Below are positions 59,601 through 64,000 of a stretch of DNA of 64,000 nt, in pieces (within the stretch, counting starts at the first letter, position 1; each line of letters begins with the position of its first letter). Origin of the DNA: Nephrocerus scutellatus (taxonomy: Eukaryota; Arthropoda; Insecta; Diptera; Pipunculidae); assembly GCA_947095585.1 (NCBI GenBank), contig OX352761.1, positions 138,972,277-139,036,276 of the forward strand, read 5' to 3'. The notes under the pieces were generated by a model. It saw nothing but the letters and a program-made list of their open reading frames with translations, did not search any database and was not told the origin of the DNA. The position numbers and the translations under genes are program-made.

Positions 59601-62600
59601 CAGGCTTTTATTTTAGGTTGACTGATAATTTCGGTTTTTGAATGGGGTCCAGCTTTTTACGCACAAAAATAAATACTTAAATAAATAAATTAAAGCACTT
59701 GTTTACATACAGCTAGTTACAACATTAACGAGCAGTTTGCTTGTCACCTATTTTAATCTTAATATAAAAAAATGAAACTGTGTCTGTATGTCTGTTCGCG
59801 CATAACTCGAAGACCGCTCATCCGATATGGCTGAAGTGGTAGTGTGGTAACGGTGTTGAGGGGGTTGACTTGACTCGAAGACCGTGATTTTTTTTATGCA
59901 TGAATTTATTACTAAGGGACAACTCTCTGAATAACTTGCGCCGGGGCAGTAAGCTGGGCTATACCCTTTACTAAAATTAAAATTAAAATAAATATAATAA
60001 TATATAATAATATAATAATAATAATAGTGCTGTTATGTGTGGTGGTGAGGGTGGGTCTTAAAGGGTTTTGGTTGTCAGTTTGGTGAAGGGTAGTGTGGTG
60101 GGGGCTGCCAAGCAACGCTGGGTATTTCAGCTAGTATTTTATAAAAAGAGAGTGTGAGTGTTGTTGTTTGTAAACTCGAAAACTAGTGGACCGATTTCAA
60201 AAATTCTTATATAGTTATAAAGATATATTATTTCATTATTATACTTGTAACTAAAGGCAAATAAAAGCGATAAAATTTGACTGATTCCTTGGCTTTGGCC
60301 CATATTGTGTGACAGAATCCATCGACTTCAACTTGACGCGAATCGAAGCAACTGGCCATTAGTCGCACCAGCTTATTCGCTTACAAGGTCCAGATGACTC
60401 AGGAGTTGAAAGCAAATGACCATCCGCTTCGATATCAGTTCTCTGTGTTGGTCGTAGATGAGCTTGATAATGACGTAAAATTTGGTCGAAATATCATATT
60501 TTCAGACGAAGTTCATTACAATCTCGGTTGTTGTGTACACAAGCAGAACTGCCACAAGTAATCGTAGATAAGCTAATGCATCCATCAAGAGTGACAGGTT
60601 TGTTTGAATTTTGGAGTGGTGGTCTTCAAAAACGCTGCTGGAAACGCCGTTACCGTCTATGGCGACCGTTATAGAATTAGCTCACCAACTTTTTATGGCG
60701 TCAACGCCATGAATGTGGACGACCTTTGGTTTTAACAAGACGGTGCCATTTGCCATACAAGTCGACTGACAATCGTTCTCTTGCGCGCCAAATTTGGCAA
60801 CCAAATAATCTGCCGTTTTGGAGATGTGTGGAATTGCCCTGCGGGGAGGTGTGATTTGGCGCCGATCGACTTTTTTTCATGGGGTTAAGGATAGATGTTA
60901 GACGTATAATCCAGAGACAATTCTAGCTTTAAAAATAATATTGCGACTGTTATTTGTGAGAAGGCGCCAAAATGATCGAACAAGTTCAGCAGAGGGATCC
61001 AGATGAACGAATTTGTTTTTAATTCTTAAATCGGAGACTCTAACCTTTACAGTAAAAAAAGTCCAAACTATTAATGTATACTCATTTTATAGCGTTTGTA
61101 TAAACAAACTTGTAAATTGCCCACTGTTTAGTTATAGGAGATTTGAGTCGTTTGACGGGTAGCAAGGTATCCAGAACAGCTAGTAATTATTAATAGGGGA
61201 TATCGTTTTACTATTTTTGAGTAGGTTAGGTTAGGTTAAGGAGGCTGTCAGCGAAAACCCGACACTCTTAGACCAGTAATGGTCCATTGTGATATACCAC
61301 GTAGATCAAGACAATTTTTTACACCTACTCGTTGAGCCAATTAGAGGTTCGTATGTAGCATAGGAGACTGCTAATGTAAGTATGAATTATATCATTAAAG
61401 TCGTTGTAGAAGAAAGCTTCCATGTGGAGCTTACGTTTTTGTGAGAGGACTGGGCATGAACCGAGAAGATGTTCCTTCTCATCCATGCAGATTCTGTAGA
61501 AATCATTCAGAAGACGCCAAGCCTTGCTGCATACTTTCTTATGAGACAGTGTGCAGTGACGACACCTAGTATAGCACCGATGTCCGATTTTTTTTTGAGA
61601 GATAAAAAGCGTTCCGGACCCAGCTTGGGCCTGATCTGCCTTGTCGCTAAACAAGTTATACCGTTTGACCATCTACGATTAGTTTTTTCCCGCTTGAGTT
61701 TGCATGTAGCGTTTGGCCTGCCTAGAGAACCATATTCAGGTAAAATGGGTAGTGTAGTTCCTTTTTTGGCGAGTTCGTCAGACATACAATTTCCCGGAAT
61801 GTCTCTCCGGTACCCAACACAGTGAATATTAAGAGCTTCGCCATTTTCGTGAGAGGTGATCGGCAGTTAAGGGCTAGAATTGAATCGGTTATACTTTCTT
61901 TCTATTATGAGTTTAAAAAAGTTAAAAGAACGTTATAAGGAAAATTTCTCATTTTTAGAGATTTTTGTTAGATGCTAATCGGTTCTCCCTCGACAACGAT
62001 ACCCGTAACTTACGTAGCTTAGAGATTTTATCACCATCTCTATCAGCATGAAATTCTGTTGTTGCATAGATTTCATTGCTGCTGCGTTTACATCAAAAAG
62101 GATTACAGATATGTTTATAAGTAACCACATGCAATATTGCAGCCAGCGTTGTGAAGTATAATTTTTTTAGTATCTACCCGCACAAACATGTACACAAATT
62201 TCCCAACATAAACTCACTCTCAATGATCCAGCAACAACCAACACGGATTTTATAGCTCTTAATCCCCAATCGTAATGATCCTGTTTCGATAAAAGCTCCT
62301 TGCACAGCGTATAAAGTGTAATGAATTTTCGCGCCAGCAGCCGTGCTTCCTGGAATCCCTCAGCAACCAGCATAATTTCACAAATTAAAGCGAAATCAGG
62401 CACGACCATGGCACAAGGTCGGTAAAGTGCTTTCAAGTTTTCTGGCAGTTCCGCCCGGCCAGCATAGCCTGGATTCATGGTGATGAACATTCCGACAGTC
62501 GGCCTCAAAGCGATTATCTCTCCGAGAAAATTGAATATAACTTTTTTGGTCTAGAAATGGAAACAGAAACAAAGGCAGAGTAAACACTGCATGATATTAG

Positions 62601-64000
62601 TCCACTACTAAAATAGAATAACATCGCTTACCTTAATTGCATCCTGAATGCATTTCACTTGGACGGCAACGACGGACAGTACTTCAACGGAGATGCGGTT
62701 AAATTCGTCAAAACAGCCCCAAGCTCCGGTCTGTGCTAATCCTTTGTGTATGTCGCCGACTGACTTGTAGTCCATTTGCTCGGAACAATTGAAAACGTAC
62801 ACCATCATACCAAGAGCTCGACCAAGATCTTTGGTAGTTTCGGTTTTTCCTGTGCCAGCTGGTCCTGCCGGGGCTCCGCCCATCACCAAGTGCAGGGATT
62901 GCGTGAGAGTTATATAACAACGATCTGTTAATGGAGTGATTACCAGGCGTGGCGTGTTTCCCAGGTATTCATAGTCATATTGAAACTGTGCGTCGCAAAT
63001 GTTTGCGAAGCAATCGTTAAAAGTCACATCCCAGCGGTGGCGCAGCTGACTTTGCCACTGAAACGCTGAGGCCAGTTCGACTTTTTGTGCAATAATTTTG
63101 GACACAACGTCGCGGCTGTGCACATCAATAGTACAGACGGTCATGATTTTTTGCCGTTCACCCGCCGTCAGATCCCCCAGCAAAAGTGTAATAAGCGAAT
63201 TCAATTGGTTTACCTGCTTTTTGTTGTAATCCTTGAGGGCATTCTCGTACCGCATACTTACTTTGTGGAATGCATCGTTTGTCTCTGCAGTCCACCAGAT
63301 CTGCGTAGTGACCAGAGCGGGTTGGGCAGGCCATTCGAAAATCCAGATGTGTCGAGGCTTGTCCTCATAGGCAATCACAGCACGACGGAGCTGATCTCGC
63401 AGTGTCTGGCGCATTTTATCTGTAACGCGATTCAGCCACACTTCGACCTTTCCGCTACAGTCGCATTTTTCTAGAAACGGCACGAACTCATCCAGCTCCT
63501 TAGCAACCATTCCCTTGGCCAATTTTGTTCCTTCGATTAGCTCCAGCTTACCAAGTGAGTCGTAAAGTTTTGTCAAGTGCCGGCTGACCATCTTTGGATT
63601 ATTTCCATTCGACAGGATATCTAGTAGATCGGCCGAGGATACGAAGTAGAATCTTGGATAGGCCAGGCGTTTCGTCTCTAGGTAATCGTTGAGTGCCTTC
63701 TCACACAAAAGCAATTGCTTCAAGAGAATTTCGAGGGACTCGTGTAAATTTCCCTTGCCCTTGTTTGTCGATCGCACCACATTGCGATCAGCGTTCATAG
63801 TGGCGAGCAACGACCTGAATTCCCGGTCGATATTATCGAAACGTCTCGAGTCCTCTGGCAACTGATTGCGGATGTCTTCTGAACCGATAAAAATACTTTC
63901 CAAGTACATCCACTTGCGTTGCACCTCAAACCAAGCTGTTATCACCTGATCTGCATTCGAAAGTTTGTTCTGCCAGTCGGTAACCTCTTTAAGGAAGTGT
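47599..64000 (-). CDS. Gene B: axonemal outer-arm dynein beta heavy chain (DNAH9/11/17 clade), 3' part, 5' end outside window
   Basis: This is the upstream tandem paralog of gene A, with the same motor function in the outer dynein arm. Ten visible exons give about 2,997 codons, from the end of the linker to the stop. Seen in order: FPRFYF-type linker end ([14 protein letters not shown]), AAA1 [11 protein letters not shown] and [12 protein letters not shown]2 [11 protein letters not shown]3 GPPGSGKS with [11 protein letters not shown]4 GVGGSGKQ, stalk with [14 protein letters not shown]5-AAA6, and a C-terminal domain with [33 protein letters not shown] and [11 protein letters not shown]. Every nucleotide motif is canonical. 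The reading frame is open to the right edge. Named ortholog (Dhc93AB or kl-5) is undecided. Confidence 0.95.
47699..48706. other. Gene B last intron
   Basis: 1,008 bp between the penultimate and terminal exons; no transposon motif recognised. The long plus-strand frame from 47639 is antisense to the terminal exon and intron. Confidence 0.6.
48707..48901 (-). CDS. Gene B penultimate exon (C-terminal domain)
   Basis: The acceptor tttatag at 48902-48903 gives ...[17 protein letters not shown], matching the family junction. The cag 22 nt upstream, which extends the open frame, would leave a 43-nt intron and break the frame. It contains [14 protein letters not shown] and ends CPVYKIR; donor gtacgt in phase 2. 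Confidence 0.92.
48967..51729 (-). CDS. Gene B exon (AAA5 end, AAA6, C-terminal domain)
   Basis: The largest exon, about 920 codons. It begins [45 protein letters not shown] (AAA5-AAA6), [39 protein letters not shown], then C-terminal domain with [38 protein letters not shown] and [14 protein letters not shown]. Donor gtaagc in phase 2. Confidence 0.97.
51730..52734. other. Gene B AAA5 intron, first part, nothing recognised
   Basis: AT-rich. The block ttcaataaatcttatt...ttaataaatcttatt near 52231-52278 is a short imperfect direct repeat. Confidence 0.5.
52735..53230 (+). repeat. Modular repeat family R1, copy 7
   Basis: It begins aacccataaaaattaaaattttt (reverse complement of the copy 3 right end), has boxes agatacacacgtgtg, cacccctcgggcc, aatacacatgtgtgc and gggaagtgggttaaaaattgatcgcaagatt. 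The tctctat end is replaced by degenerate sequence. Confidence 0.78.
53252..53418 (-). CDS. Gene B exon (AAA5)
   Basis: Acceptor tttcgcag in phase 0, donor gtgagt in phase 2; a 52-nt intron precedes it. It contains [41 protein letters not shown], all conserved AAA5 residues (W...GLP.D..S.EN..I......WP.MIDPQ family pattern, here RYPLMIDPQ). Confidence 0.95.
53471..53609 (-). CDS. Gene B exon (AAA5 start)
   Basis: 46 codons; acceptor gatccag joins AG|C to give [15 protein letters not shown]; donor gttagt in phase 0. LPGD.L......Y.G.F...YR is the standard start of AAA5. Confidence 0.93.
53736..55774 (-). CDS. Gene B exon (AAA4, stalk, microtubule-binding domain)
   Basis: 679 codons plus 2 nt. 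It starts [20 protein letters not shown], then [39 protein letters not shown], coiled coil 1, [17 protein letters not shown], coiled coil 2 and [13 protein letters not shown]. It covers in one exon what gene A spreads over five (the 3' end of exon 21 plus exons 22-25). Confidence 0.97.
55960..56545 (-). mobile_element. LINE (CR1-like), copy 6, reverse transcriptase N-terminal fragment
   Basis: The minus strand reads [20 protein letters not shown] (copy 5: [16 protein letters not shown]) and then an AGPDGI-equivalent segment and SREVEKQPL (copy 1: PRSWKTAF region) in broken frames. The left edge touches an R1-like tttttttgggttgttttttttt end at about 56037-56062. Confidence 0.75.
56949..57168 (-). 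CDS. Gene B exon (AAA3 end)
   Basis: Acceptor gccccacag; 1 nt then 73 codons; donor gtaagt in phase 0. It encodes [41 protein letters not shown]. Separated from the previous exon by an 88-nt intron. Confidence 0.92.
57257..58926 (-). CDS. Gene B exon (AAA2 and AAA3)
   Basis: Acceptor cgtacag in phase 0. It begins [22 protein letters not shown]2 [22 protein letters not shown] and [12 protein letters not shown]3 GPPGSGKS and [22 protein letters not shown]. The donor gtacga in phase 2 was chosen because it alone keeps frame into VPSQDALF. Confidence 0.95.
59030..59450 (+). other. Protein-like open frames of unknown origin in gene B intron
   Basis: Two plus-strand frames look coding in composition: one ending [12 protein letters not shown] near 59180 and one reading [17 protein letters not shown] and [18 protein letters not shown] up to a stop near 59447. 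A ttttttacag stands between them. No family recognised. It may be a host exon fragment or transposon cargo. Confidence 0.3.
59765..60137 (+). mobile_element. Helitron-like non-autonomous element, copy 2
   Basis: Head aatataaaaaaatgaaactgtg with (TGTC)-type repeats and aactcgaagaccgctcatccg; an AT-rich (TAATA)n middle; end aacgctgggtatttcagctag. A further head-like sequence (aaaaagagagtgtgagtg..., tcgaaaactagtggaccga) follows at 60140. Confidence 0.68.
60260..61030 (+). mobile_element. Tc1/mariner transposase pseudogene
   Basis: Broken frames read [33 protein letters not shown] (first catalytic Asp region), [10 protein letters not shown] then [13 protein letters not shown] (second Asp) and [12 protein letters not shown] (third acidic position). 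Same broad family type as the element at 45 kb (shared VNKQN/VHKQN region). Many shifts and stops. Confidence 0.8.
61240..61880 (-). mobile_element. I-like LINE remnant, RNase H tail and zinc knuckle
   Basis: The minus strand encodes [20 protein letters not shown] (RNase H end), then [17 protein letters not shown] and, in another frame, [20 protein letters not shown], a CCHC-like knuckle. Same family as 8935-9510 by the shared left end. Confidence 0.76.
61881..62217. other. Gene B intron end, nothing recognised
   Basis: AT-rich. Contains the donor side of gene B's AAA1-AAA2 intron at 62217. Confidence 0.5.
62218..62550 (-). CDS. Gene B exon (AAA1 end)
   Basis: 111 codons in phase 0, acceptor tttctag, donor gtgagt. 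It runs from [12 protein letters not shown] through [18 protein letters not shown] to LVVAGSLR. An 81-nt intron separates it from the upstream exon. Confidence 0.96.
62632..64000 (-). CDS. Gene B exon (linker end, AAA1), truncated by window edge
   Basis: Open to base 64000 ([13 protein letters not shown] at the edge). It contains [61 protein letters not shown] and CFDEFNRIS. Donor gtaagc in phase 0 after DAIK. Gene A splits this unit with an intron after TLTQ. Confidence 0.97.

Overview
The window is a nuclear segment of an insect genome, most likely a higher fly (Diptera). It is AT-rich, has many short GT-AG introns of 52-126 nt beside long transposon-filled ones, and carries dipteran-type transposon debris. 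Genus is not determinable by eye. No bacterial operon, CRISPR array, rRNA or true tRNA gene was seen.

Two genes dominate, both on the minus strand and head-to-tail. Both encode axonemal outer-arm dynein beta heavy chains of the DNAH9/DNAH11/DNAH17 clade (in Drosophila, the clade of Dhc93AB and Y-linked kl-5). Gene B (upstream, right) enters from beyond base 64000 and ends at a stop codon at 47599-47601 with an AATAAA signal at 47432-47437. Ten exons (about 2,997 codons) cover the end of the linker, AAA1 to AAA6, stalk and C-terminal domain. Gene A (downstream, left) begins at an ATG at 41943-41945. It runs leftwards through 25 exons (about 3,608 codons: stem, linker, AAA1-AAA4, stalk) and leaves the window at a splice donor at 6740. 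Its last roughly 1,100 residues (AAA5, AAA6, C-terminal domain) are not seen in 1-6740, so they lie further left or are missing. Exon borders were set by joining splice sites with consistent phase and by aligning A against B; every junction given keeps frame.

The copies are old and unequal. B keeps canonical nucleotide-binding motifs. A has lost both the Walker A Ser/Thr and the Walker B Asp of AAA3, has low-complexity insertions where B has none, and shares few intron positions with B over the motor.

The introns and the 5.5 kb between the genes are a transposon graveyard: at least six fragments of one CR1-like LINE family, RTE-like and I-like LINE tails, an RLE-type LINE fragment, Helitron helicase and Helitron-like ends, three Tc1/mariner remnants, a tRNA-derived SINE, and a modular non-coding repeat family with at least seven copies. 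Two of those copies are nearly identical and inverted, about 10 kb apart, around gene A exons 11-16.

Layout: 1-6740, terminal part of A's last visible intron; 6741-41945, gene A; 41946-47431, intergenic; 47432-64000, gene B.
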